From assembly GCA_945917985.1 (NCBI GenBank), contig CAMEIH010000021.1, positions 1-41,765 of the forward strand: a stretch of DNA of 41,765 nt, in the 5' to 3' direction. The notes under the pieces are model-generated. The model did no database searches. It was not told the DNA's origin and saw only the letters and a list, made by a program, of their open reading frames with translations. A program made the translations under genes and the position numbers. Of the stretch, positions 1-8,986 are shown one piece after another. This DNA is from an uncultured Clostridium sp. Its GTDB lineage: Bacteria; Bacillota; Clostridia; Lachnospirales; Lachnospiraceae. The stretch's first letter is position 1; the number at the start of each line of letters is the position of its first letter.

Positions 1-1
1 G

Positions 2-772
<771 letters not shown>

Positions 773-775
773 GGT

Positions 776-2158
776 TTGGAAACGGAAGTGATGCGGGAAG
801 AACTGAAAAATTCTCTCGGGAAAATACTGAAATTTGCGGGGTGTGATGAAAAACTGGAAGAGAACTTCAGGCTTGCCGTTGCAGCTTACAGGAAACTGTC
901 GGATAAAACCAGCAGGGAAGATCAGGCGGTTCTTCTTCGCCGCAGCTTATCGGAGCTTTTTTACAAGATTTATAAGGCTGCGTTCAGAGCTGTGATCAAA
1001 GAAGGAAATGTGCCGGCGGTGGTAAGCATGTTTCTGAATTTCGGCTATGTGGATGAAGAACTGGCCGGAATGGAAAATGCGATGTACCTGTATCTTCTTT
1101 GCAGAAACCTTCCGACAGATCCGAGCAGAGGTGTTTATTCTTTCTTCCAATGGCTGATGGCTATTTACAGAGGGAAAAAGGAACCCAGCAGGAATGAGCT
1201 TGACATGGATTTCAGGGAGTACCTTCATGAACAGAAGAAGATGGGGCGGATCACCACACAGCAGGAAGCCACACTTCTTGAGAATAATATGTTCAAAGTG
1301 ATATTCGAGATAGAAAATGTATTTCCTTCCGTTAACAGGCTTACCTTCGGTCAGCCCAGTGTCTTCTGCCCGGTATTTTCAAGACACAATGTATACAGGA
1401 CACTGAATTCCGATCTGGTAACGGCGGAAAAGGTGACAGCCGAAATCGAGGAGATCCGAAGCAAGGATTTCAAAGCCTTTTATCGTGAGAATCTGTTATC
1501 CCTTCCGGAGCGAAAGCTCACGGAGAGAATTGAGGTTGAGGTATTGCCGGATATCATACTTTTGCCCAATATCGGGTCGAGAAGTATTATGTGGCAGGAA
1601 ATTGAAGGAAAAAAGCGCACCACTCCGGCAAGAATGATGTGTTCTGTTTTTCATACCACGGATCTTCAACAGAGTATTCTGCATATGACAGGAGAATTCA
1701 GATGGGAGATGTGCAAGCGTGATCAGGGAGGCCGGTGGAATAACATCGCAGATCCGTCATTGACCAGTGAATATTATGATTATATCCAATTTTACAGAAA
1801 GAACAAAGAACTATCCCCGGAAGTAAGGGAAAGGATCAAAACCCAGCTTACAAAAGCCAGAAACAATTACAAGGAGATGTTTGTGACGGATTATATTCAG
1901 TGGATTCGCTATGAGAGCAATGGTCTTCCGAGATTGAACAAGGTGGCAAGAAATATTCTGTTTGCATACTGCCCTTTTCCGAAAGAGATACGGACGAAGA
2001 TAGGAACAAACCCTCTTTACAAGCAGGCTGCTGACAGATATGACATCAAGAACGGACAGACACTGCATCGAATCACGCTTCTTTGTAAAAAACTGGAAAA
2101 TTCACCGGGCGGGGTTCCGCAGGAAATTGCAGCTTATAAGGAATATCTGGAATCCTGA
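776..2158 (+). CDS. Hypothetical protein following glpK
   Basis: I do not recognise a family for this 460-residue protein. The TTG at 776 is preceded by AGGAGG at 762-767 with 8-base spacing, so TTG is the likely start; the in-frame ATG at 791 is the alternative. The protein is soluble by appearance, with no signal peptide or membrane segment. It is mainly charged and helical at the N-terminus (about residues 1-130), with a more mixed middle and a basic C-terminal third. It sits 3 bases after glpK, so the two are probably co-transcribed, yet nothing in the sequence connects it to glycerol metabolism. No promoter-like spacing precedes it and no strong terminator follows it. Confidence 0.75.
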   Translation: METEVMREELKNSLGKILKFAGCDEKLEENFRLAVAAYRKLSDKTSREDQAVLLRRSLSELFYKIYKAAFRAVIKEGNVPAVVSMFLNFGYVDEELAGMENAMYLYLLCRNLPTDPSRGVYSFFQWLMAIYRGKKEPSRNELDMDFREYLHEQKKMGRITTQQEATLLENNMFKVIFEIENVFPSVNRLTFGQPSVFCPVFSRHNVYRTLNSDLVTAEKVTAEIEEIRSKDFKAFYRENLLSLPERKLTERIEVEVLPDIILLPNIGSRSIMWQEIEGKKRTTPARMMCSVFHTTDLQQSILHMTGEFRWEMCKRDQGGRWNNIADPSLTSEYYDYIQFYRKNKELSPEVRERIKTQLTKARNNYKEMFVTDYIQWIRYESNGLPRLNKVARNILFAYCPFPKEIRTKIGTNPLYKQAADRYDIKNGQTLHRITLLCKKLENSPGGVPQEIAAYKEYLES

Positions 2159-2233
2159 TCCGATTGATGAAATATACCAAAATTACAGCTTTATTTTTGT
2201 GAATATTTTGTGTACGTGAAGCCTTCGAATTTG

Positions 2234-2261
2234 TTGACAATACGTGAAATTACTTTATAAT
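2234..2261 (+). promoter_or_regulatory. Sigma-A-type promoter of the GH36/LacI operon
   Basis: A TTGACA box at 2234-2239 and a TATAAT box at 2256-2261 are separated by 16 bases, a near-consensus housekeeping promoter. It lies 52 bases upstream of the first GH36 start codon. A TACGTGA motif (2241-2247) sits in the spacer and an inverted repeat brackets the -10 box, which suggests repression at this site. Confidence 0.8.
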
Positions 2262-2270
2262 TTAAGTAAT
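2249..2270. promoter_or_regulatory. Inverted repeat around the -10 box (candidate operator)
   Basis: ATTACTT (2249-2255) and AAGTAAT (2264-2270) form perfect 7-base arms separated by 8 bases that contain the TATAAT -10 box. A protein bound here would block RNA polymerase. The LacI regulator encoded in the same operon is the natural candidate, but this is inference from position only. Confidence 0.45.
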
Positions 2271-2277
2271 ACGTTAT

Positions 2278-2293
2278 TTTTTTAGCTAAAAAA
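2278..2293. promoter_or_regulatory. 16-bp T/A-flanked palindrome centred on AGCT
   Basis: Six T, then AGCT, then six A form a perfect 16-base palindrome in the leader, just upstream of the ribosome site of the first GH36 gene. The core TTAGCTAA recurs at 8727-8734 in the other regulatory region of the locus. It may be a second operator or simply an AT-rich coincidence. Confidence 0.3.
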
Positions 2294-2312
2294 CAAATTG
2301 GAGGCTTTTATC

Positions 2313-4502
2313 ATGTCTATTTCCTTTTACGAAAAAGAACAGCTTTTTAAGCTGGATACGAAAAATACTTCTTATGTGATCGGTATTGTCGATGAAGAAA
2401 AATTCCTGGGACATGTTTATTATGGGGCAAAGCTGAAGGATCATCATGCAGGTTATCTGATGCGCGTAAATGAAAATCCTTTTGTGCCTTCTAAAAACAA
2501 CAGAGACAGGGTATCTTTTCTTGACAGCTTTGCCATGGAATATCCGGCTCACGGACTGGGGGATTACCGTGAGAGCTGTATCAGCATCAGGACCATGCAG
2601 GGCAATGTAGGTCTGTCACTTAACTATGTTTCCCATAAGATTACGGAGGGAAAGACTTCTTTTCGGAATCTGCCGTCCTCGTTTGGCAGCAGGGAGGATT
2701 GCAGTGTGCTGGAAATCCTATGCGAAGATAAGACAACCGGATTGCAGGCGGTGCTGCAATACGGTGTTTTCGAGGACGTGGATGTGATCACAAGAAGCGT
2801 GAAGGTGATCAATGAGGGGGAGGAGCCTGTTTATCTGACGAAAGTGTACTCTGCCTGCCTCGATATGGACAATAAAGATTTTGAAGCAATATCTCTTCAC
2901 GGCTCCTGGGCGAGAGAACGGCAGATTCAGAGCGTGCCCGTGAGCCACGGAAAATACAGTGTGGAATCCATAAGAGGAGAGTCAAGTCATCAGGATCATC
3001 CTTTTATGGCACTTAAGACAAAGAATGCAACCCAGGAAACAGGTGAAGTATATGCCATGCATTTTGTGTACTCCGGAAACTTTAAGGTACAGGTGCAGGC
3101 AGATCAGTTTGACCAGGTTCGTATGGTGATGGGAATTCATCCCACGGATTTTGCCTGGAGACTGGAAAGCAAAGAGGAATTTCAGGCACCTGAAGTGGTG
3201 ATGGTATATTCAGATAAGGGTCTTGGACAGATGACCAGAACCTTCCATGATTTTTACAGAAAGCATCTGATCCGCAGCGAATATAAGAATAAAAAGCGCC
3301 CGATCCTGATCAACAACTGGGAAGCAACTTATTTTGATTTTAATACGGATAAGCTCATTTCCATTGCAAAGCAGGCTTCCGAACTGGGAATTGAGATGCT
3401 GGTCATGGATGATGGCTGGTTTGGCAACCGGTATGATGACAACAGGGCACTGGGTGACTGGTTTGTCAATGAGGAAAAGTTAAAGGGTGGACTAAAGTAT
3501 CTTGTAGATGAAGTAAACAAGCTGGGAATGAAATTCGGTATCTGGTTTGAACCGGAGATGATCTCTCCGGATTCTGATCTATACAGAGAACATCCTGACT
3601 GGGCAATTGCCATTCCGTGAAGAGAGGCAAGCCTTTGCAGAAATCAATATGTGCTTGACCTGACCAGACAGGAAGTGCGGGATTACGCTTATGAGTGTGT
3701 GGCAAAGATCCTTCGCAGTGCCAACATTGAATATGTAAAGTGGGATATGAACAGACAGCTTTCTGATATCGGTTCCGCAGAGCTTCCTGCTGACAGAATG
3801 GGTGAATTATATCACCGATATGTGCTGGCTGTCTACGAAATGCAGGAGAGACTGATACAGGAATTTCCTCATCTTTTACTTGAAAACTGCTCCGGCGGCG
3901 GAGCCAGATTTGATCCCGGTATGCTGTATTTCAGTCCGCAAATCTGGTGTTCTGACGATACAGATGCCATTGAAAGACTTAAGATCCAGGAAGGAACCGC
4001 ACTGATCTACCCGTTGTCTTCCATGGGCGCACATGTGTCTGATTGCCCGAACCATACTGTGGGAAGAGTAACACCCTTTGAGACAAGGGGATATGTGGCG
4101 CTTGCGGGAACCTTTGGATATGAACTTGATGTGACGAAAATACCGGAAGAAGACAGAAAGATGATTCCGGAGCAGGTGGCTATGTATCACAAATACAATG
4201 ATCTTGTGAGAGAAGGAGATTACTATCGAATTGCGTCCTATGCGGAAAATCATTACTTTGACTGTTATGGCGTGGTGAGCAAGGATAAGAAAGAGGCGCT
4301 TTATACCTTTGTTCAGGTTCTGAACCGTCCTAATTATCACAGCAGAAGGCTGCAGCTCAAGGGACTGGATCCTGAAAAGGTATATGAGATTGAAGGGGAA
4401 GAAGGTACTTATACGGGAGAAATCCTGATGAAGGCAGGTATCAATATTCAAAATCCCTGGGGCGACTTTAGGGGAAGATTAATTCATTTGACGGAGGTAT
4501 GA
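2313..4502 (+). pseudogene. GH36 alpha-galactosidase interrupted by an in-frame TGA
   Basis: The frame encodes a 729-residue GH36 alpha-galactosidase, an enzyme releasing alpha-1,6-galactose from oligosaccharides, but codon 436 (3618-3620) is TGA. The frame continues without shift on both sides: upstream it reads HPDWAIAIP and downstream REASLCRNQYVLDL, where the family normally has PGREASLCRNQYVLDLTR. A single G-to-T change of GGA to TGA explains it. All key parts remain: the N-terminal beta-sandwich, the VMDDGWFG motif, the KWDMNR nucleophile block (downstream of the stop), and the WCSDDTD acid/base block. If the stop is real, the product would be cut before its nucleophile and inactive. 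The start at 2313 follows TTGGAGG at 2298-2304 with 8-base spacing. The stop codon of the frame overlaps an ATG near the next gene. A sequencing error is the main alternative. Confidence 0.85.
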
Positions 4503-4507
4503 TTGTG

Positions 4508-6673
4508 ATGGGTTACATAAAAAAGTGGATCTCCATCGAGGAGGACGGTGTTTTCCTGACATTTGGAGTGACCGGGGATGATCATTTAAAGCTTTTCCAT
4601 TTTTCGAGTGCACCCATGCAAGCAGAAAATGAGGAGGAATTTGGGGAAAGTGAACTTTTCTTAAAAGAGGGATTTCAGGTAGTTCAGGTTAATTTTTCGG
4701 GTTATAACAGACCTTATGAAAAGCATGGAAATAAACATATCGTAACAGCGCCGGGATATCTGCTTAAGTTTGTGGATATGAAAGATGAGAGAAATGAGCT
4801 GGGAAGACTTCTGACTATCATCCAGAAAGATGAGGAGACGAAAGCAAAGGTGATTGCCACATGGCAGTTTTATAGCGGTACATCGACTATCAGAATGCAG
4901 AATCAGGTGATCAATGAAGGCGATCAAACGCAGACACTGGAATATATTTCTTCTTTCTTTTACCTTGGCATTGAAAAAGAAGGCGAAATGAGTTCTGACG
5001 ATAAGATGCAGCTTACCTTTGCCCATAACGGATGGCAGAAGGAATTCAGCTTCCATACATACTCTTTCCCTGCTCTTGGCCTTGCACAGACCCAGCCCAC
5101 GGTCTATCAGAGAACGTCAAAGACCATAGAGCTCACCAACACAGGGAACTGGTCCACCAAGGAATACCTGCCTATGGGATATCTTTCCAATGAGGAAGCG
5201 GATACCTCTCTTTACTGGCAGATCGAGCATAACGGTTCCTGGCATGCAGAGATCGGAGATGAGAACAATCACTTTTATCTTGCCCTCAGTGGACCTACAG
5301 AGGTGCAGTCGCACTGGTTTCAGGATTTGAAACCGGGACAGAGTTTTACCACGGTTCCTGTTGCGGTAGGGGTATGTAACGCGGATTTTGCAAAGGCCAT
5401 GGGACAGCTCACGAAATATCGCCGCATGATCAGAAGAAATAATAAAGACAATGAGAACCTTCCGGTTATCTTTAATGATTATATGAACTGTCTTTTCGGT
5501 GATCCCACAACAGAAAAGGAGCTTCCGCTTATTGATGCTGCCGCAGAGGCAGGTTGTGAATATTTCGTGATTGATGCCGGCTGGTATGCTCCGGGACTCT
5601 GGTGGGACAGCGTAGGTGAATGGCAGGAGTGCAGAGAACGGTTTCCGGGCGGAATCAAAGAAGTTACGGATTACATACGTTCAAAGGGAATGGTGCCCGG
5701 CGTATGGCTTGAACTGGAGGTCATGGGCATCAACTGTGAAAAGGCGAAGAAAGCGCCGGATGACTGGTTCTTTGTGCGGCATGGTAAGAGAGTTTACGAC
5801 AGAAGCAGATATCAGTTGGATTTCAGAAATCCGGAAGTAATCGCCCATGTAAATGAAGTGATAGACAGAGTCGTTAATGAATACGGCGTTGGTTACATTA
5901 AGATGGATTATAACATCGAGCCCGGAATCGGCACGGAACTTTCTACAGACAGTGTGGGAGCAGGACTTCTTGCGCATGAGAGAGCATATCTTGCATGGCT
6001 GGACAGCGTCTTTGAAAAATATCCGGATCTTGTGATTGAGAACTGCTCCAGCGGAGGGCTTAGGATTGACTATGCACTGCTTTCCAGATACAGCATTCAG
6101 TCTACCAGTGACCAGGAAGACTACAGGGAGTATGCAACCATTGCAGCCAATGCGTGTGCGGGACTTACCCCGGAACAGGCAGCGGTCTGGTCCTATCCTC
6201 AGAGAAATGGGGATGCAGAAGAGACGGTTTACAATATGGTAAACGCTATGCTGCTCCGCATTCATCAGAGCGGACATTTAGCAGAGCTTTCAAAGGAAAG
6301 ATTTGATCTGGTAAAGGAGGGCATTGACTATTACAAGTCCATCAGAGCAGATATCAGGAAAGCTATGCCGGATTGGCCCTTAGGGCTTGCAGATAATCGT
6401 GACACTTTCCTTTGCAGCGTTCTCAAGACGGATAAAAAAGCGTATCTGGCAGTGTGGAGAAGAAATAAAGATGAGGAGGATGTCAGGGAAAGTATCAAAA
6501 TTCCTCTTGGACATTTGTTTGAAAAAGAAGGTGAGCTTTCCGTAAAGCTTTCCTATCCTCAGACAGCATTGGAAGAAAATGTAAGCTATGAATATGAGGA
6601 CGAAAAGAAAATTGTTACTGTGAATTTTAAGTGCAGAACAATGGCGAGAATTTTTGAGATTGTGCTAAAATAA
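4508..6673 (+). CDS. Divergent GH36 glycosidase (alpha-galactosidase-like)
   Basis: This is a 721-residue clan GH-D enzyme related to, but clearly divergent from, the preceding GH36. Its (beta/alpha)8 barrel shows the YFVIDAGWYAPG block, the VWLELEVMG block (equivalent to GIWFEPEM), the GYIKMDYN nucleophile block, the ENCSSGGLRIDY block, and STSDQEDY where classical enzymes have SDDTD. Substrate is likely an alpha-galactoside, perhaps galactosyl-manno-oligosaccharide, but the altered acid/base region leaves room for another specificity. There is no signal peptide, so it acts in the cytoplasm. The ATG at 4508 lies 10 bases after GGAGG (4493-4497); an earlier ATG at 4499 overlaps the upstream stop codon but leaves almost no spacing to that site. 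Translation is probably coupled to the upstream gene, which matters because that gene carries a nonsense codon. Confidence 0.85.
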   Translation: MGYIKKWISIEEDGVFLTFGVTGDDHLKLFHFSSAPMQAENEEEFGESELFLKEGFQVVQVNFSGYNRPYEKHGNKHIVTAPGYLLKFVDMKDERNELGRLLTIIQKDEETKAKVIATWQFYSGTSTIRMQNQVINEGDQTQTLEYISSFFYLGIEKEGEMSSDDKMQLTFAHNGWQKEFSFHTYSFPALGLAQTQPTVYQRTSKTIELTNTGNWSTKEYLPMGYLSNEEADTSLYWQIEHNGSWHAEIGDENNHFYLALSGPTEVQSHWFQDLKPGQSFTTVPVAVGVCNADFAKAMGQLTKYRRMIRRNNKDNENLPVIFNDYMNCLFGDPTTEKELPLIDAAAEAGCEYFVIDAGWYAPGLWWDSVGEWQECRERFPGGIKEVTDYIRSKGMVPGVWLELEVMGINCEKAKKAPDDWFFVRHGKRVYDRSRYQLDFRNPEVIAHVNEVIDRVVNEYGVGYIKMDYNIEPGIGTELSTDSVGAGLLAHERAYLAWLDSVFEKYPDLVIENCSSGGLRIDYALLSRYSIQSTSDQEDYREYATIAANACAGLTPEQAAVWSYPQRNGDAEETVYNMVNAMLLRIHQSGHLAELSKERFDLVKEGIDYYKSIRADIRKAMPDWPLGLADNRDTFLCSVLKTDKKAYLAVWRRNKDEEDVRESIKIPLGHLFEKEGELSVKLSYPQTALEENVSYEYEDEKKIVTVNFKCRTMARIFEIVLK

Positions 6674-6698
6674 GCAGGAAAGTGAAGGAGAGATAAAA

Positions 6699-7721
6699 AT
6701 GGCGAAAGCGGTAAAGCTTGCTGACATTGCCAAAATAATGAATGTAAGTACGGTAACCGTTTCCAAAGCGCTGTCAGACCAAAAGGGCGTCAGCGAGGAG
6801 ATGCGTGAAAAGATAAAACACCTGGCAGATGAAATGGGTTATAAATCCCCTTCGGCAGCAAAGATGATGAGCGCTAAGAGGAGCTACAATATCGGGGTGG
6901 TAGTGTCAGAACGGTATCTTGACCAGTATGAATCTTTTTACTGGCAAATGTATCAGGCGGTGGCGACCAAAGCTGTTTCCAAGGAGTGCTTTACTATGCT
7001 GGAGGTGCTTGGCACTGATGCGGAACAGAATCTGGAACTGCCAAAGCTCCTTCAGGAACATAAGGTGGAAGGCCTGATCATTCTGGGACTCTTAAAAGAG
7101 GATTACCTGAACATGATGGTACAAAATATGGATGTTCCATTTATCTGTCTGGATTTTTATGATAAGAAGCAGGAAAGTGATGCAGTTGTCACGGATAACT
7201 TTTATGGAATGTACCGGCTTACCAATTATCTGTTTGAAATGGGACATAAGGACATTGCTTATGTGGGAACACTTCTTTATACAGAAAGTATTACGGACAG
7301 ATATTTCGGCTATGCAAAGGCATTACTTGAGCATGGACAGCAGGTACGGCCTGACTGGATTATCAGTGACAGGAATATCGATGATGGGCAAAGAGGGGAT
7401 GACTTTGAATTTGCACTTCCTGAGAAGATGCCCACTGCTTTTGTATGCAACTGTGACCTTACGGCAGGTATTTTAATCAACTCTCTTCAAAAGAAAGGCT
7501 ACAGGGTACCGGAGGATATCTCCGTGGCGGGATTTGATAATTATATCCATCCGGGAATCTGCAAGGTGGGTATTACTACTTATGAAGTAGATATCAAAGA
7601 AATGGCAAGAAAAACCATAAACAATCTGATCAAAAAAATGAACCATGAGTCATATAAGCAAGGCATTTCCATCGTGGAAGGGCATATGGTGATCAAAGAC
7701 AGTGTAGCAAAAAGGTCGTGA
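6699..7721 (+). CDS. LacI-family transcriptional regulator
   Basis: This 340-residue protein is a LacI/GalR repressor. Residues 5-50 form the DNA-binding helix-turn-helix and hinge (KLADIAKIMNVSTVTVSKALSD, then the MGYKSPSAA hinge region). The remainder is a periplasmic-binding-protein-like sensor, with GLIILGLL, GHKDIAYVG and the VPEDISVAGFDNY block typical of the family. It is the third gene of the GH36 operon, 25 bases after the preceding stop, with AAGGAG before the ATG. It probably senses a manno- or galacto-oligosaccharide and controls both this operon and the transport operon downstream. The inducer and operator are not known; candidate operators are the TACGTGA-containing repeats near 2241 and 8918. 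Confidence 0.93.
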   Translation: MAKAVKLADIAKIMNVSTVTVSKALSDQKGVSEEMREKIKHLADEMGYKSPSAAKMMSAKRSYNIGVVVSERYLDQYESFYWQMYQAVATKAVSKECFTMLEVLGTDAEQNLELPKLLQEHKVEGLIILGLLKEDYLNMMVQNMDVPFICLDFYDKKQESDAVVTDNFYGMYRLTNYLFEMGHKDIAYVGTLLYTESITDRYFGYAKALLEHGQQVRPDWIISDRNIDDGQRGDDFEFALPEKMPTAFVCNCDLTAGILINSLQKKGYRVPEDISVAGFDNYIHPGICKVGITTYEVDIKEMARKTINNLIKKMNHESYKQGISIVEGHMVIKDSVAKRS

Positions 7722-7746
7722 GAGTTTCACTCACGGCTTTTTTGTT
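7711..7746. terminator. Bidirectional terminator between convergent lacI-type and araC-type genes
   Basis: CGTGAG (7717-7722) and CTCACG (7730-7735) pair around a 7-base loop, flanked by an A-run on the left and a T-run on the right, so the hairpin can stop transcription from both sides. The stem includes the stop codon of the LacI gene (7719-7721), and the loop and stem cover the stop codon of the AraC gene (7727-7729). Only 5 bases separate the two stop codons. Confidence 0.85.
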
Positions 7747-8620
7747 TGAATTCCAACGGCGTAAGGCCTGTAAATTTTTTAAACAGAGAAATAAAGTGGT
7801 TGGTGTTGTCAATGCCTACCCTGCTTCCTACTTCGTGTACTTTTAACGAAGTTGTAAGGAGAAGATGTTTGGCAAATTCAATTCTTTTACGGTTCAGATA
7901 TTGAAGAGGAGGCATGCCGAATGCGGCCCCGAATTCGCGGCAAAGCTTATATTTGCTGATATGAAAACGTTCTTGAAGCTCATCCAGAGAATAATTTTCC
8001 TGAAAATCAGTATCAAACAGATCCTTCATCTGAGTCAGATAAGAAGCTATGTGGGGAGAACTTTCGCCTTCTGACAGATGGTGCAGGATGCAGCCGGTGA
8101 TGACCGTATTTATAAGCGTGGAGACAGTGAGTTTTGAGGAAAGGCTTTTTCCTCCTGCAAAAAAAAGCAGTTTTTCAAAATGAAAAGCGGTTTCGGAATA
8201 GGGAGGAATGGGTGTAATGGAAATTTTTTCAGGAATCATATTGTAATAATCCGGAAGGTTCTTCCCCGTTAAGAACAAAATGTCATATTTCCATGGACTC
8301 ATAGCAATATCAAAACGGAAACGCTGATGGCAGTCAAAGAATAGAAGAGAAGATTCTGTGAGTGTATGAACCTGATTTTCAATCAGCAATTTTCCGCAAC
8401 CCGATTTTGTATAGAGCAGTATATAGCAGTCCAGAGAGCGGATGTCGAAGGAAAAGGGAGATAAAGCAGTAATGCTTCCGCCGGAAAGTGCACTAAAAAA
8501 AGGAGAGTCAGGTTCGTCATCCATATCATAGATCTGTCCCAAAAATTTTTCTGCCTGAAAACCGGGAAAAAGCTTCGGCGCAGATATCAGTGCGTTCAGA
8601 AAATCGGCTTTTATATCCAT
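7727..8620 (-). CDS. AraC-family transcriptional regulator
   Basis: This 297-residue protein ends in a paired helix-turn-helix of the AraC/XylS type: the first helix pair is YSLDELQERFHISKYKLCREF, and the second is KVHEVGSRVGIDNTNHFISLFKKFTGLTPLEF. The N-terminal about 190 residues form a sensor region with an AraC-type cupin look (SGCGKLLIENQVHTLTESSLLFF) that should bind a sugar. The start follows GGAGG on the minus strand. It is transcribed towards the LacI gene and divergently from the transport operon, the usual placement for an activator of the adjacent transporter. The locus is therefore probably under dual control, repression by LacI and activation by AraC. Confidence 0.92.
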   Translation of the reverse strand: MDIKADFLNALISAPKLFPGFQAEKFLGQIYDMDDEPDSPFFSALSGGSITALSPFSFDIRSLDCYILLYTKSGCGKLLIENQVHTLTESSLLFFDCHQRFRFDIAMSPWKYDILFLTGKNLPDYYNMIPEKISITPIPPYSETAFHFEKLLFFAGGKSLSSKLTVSTLINTVITGCILHHLSEGESSPHIASYLTQMKDLFDTDFQENYSLDELQERFHISKYKLCREFGAAFGMPPLQYLNRKRIEFAKHLLLTTSLKVHEVGSRVGIDNTNHFISLFKKFTGLTPLEFKQKSRE

Positions 8621-8986
8621 ATCTAGTCCTCCATGGCTCCTTTTTTACAAAGTATAGTATATTTTAAAGAAAATGGCAAACACTAGAATGGACGAAAGCT
8701 AAAAATAAAATGGAAATTAATCTAAATTAGCTAAATTAAAATTAAAAGAAAGATTAAAACGAAGAAAATGACAAAATTAGATTATGCAAAATGCATAAAA
8801 AGATAGGTTCCAAATTGTGGAAATAGAAGAAATGCATAAATAGAGCAATAATAATATATATTTTACAATATTAAGTGATGATTAAAAAAATAATATAAAT
8901 ATAATTAAAATTAAGTTACGTGAGTAACACGTCCATGAAAATGGAAAACACAGTTTTGTAACATGAAAAAAGGAGGATAAGTTATT
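8621..8986. promoter_or_regulatory. AT-rich divergent regulatory region between araC-type gene and transport operon
   Basis: This 366-base gap has no convincing gene. It is very AT-rich, especially 8690-8915. A TATAAT at 8900-8905 is the best -10 for the transport operon; no good -35 is visible at the right distance, which fits a promoter needing an activator such as the AraC protein. Downstream lies the 8918-8932 inverted repeat, then AAAGGAGG before the ATG at 8987. TTAGCTAA at 8727-8734 repeats the core of the palindrome at 2278-2293. Confidence 0.6.
8918..8932. promoter_or_regulatory. ACGTG-N5-CACGT inverted repeat (candidate operator)
   Basis: ACGTG (8918-8922) and CACGT (8928-8932) are perfect 5-base arms around AGTAA; an overlapping pair GTTAC/GTAAC (8915-8919, 8924-8928) adds symmetry. 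It lies 12 bases after the candidate -10 box. TACGTGA, the left part, also occurs at 2213-2219 and in the GH36 promoter spacer at 2241-2247, so all may be sites for one regulator. Confidence 0.5.

Noticed and set aside
3618-3620. TGA in the GH36 gene as a selenocysteine codon or as evidence of a recoded genetic code
   Set aside because: The residue at this place in the family is a Gly, not a redox residue, no selenoprotein is known in GH36, and no obvious SECIS-like hairpin follows. Many other genes here end properly at TGA, so the code is standard.
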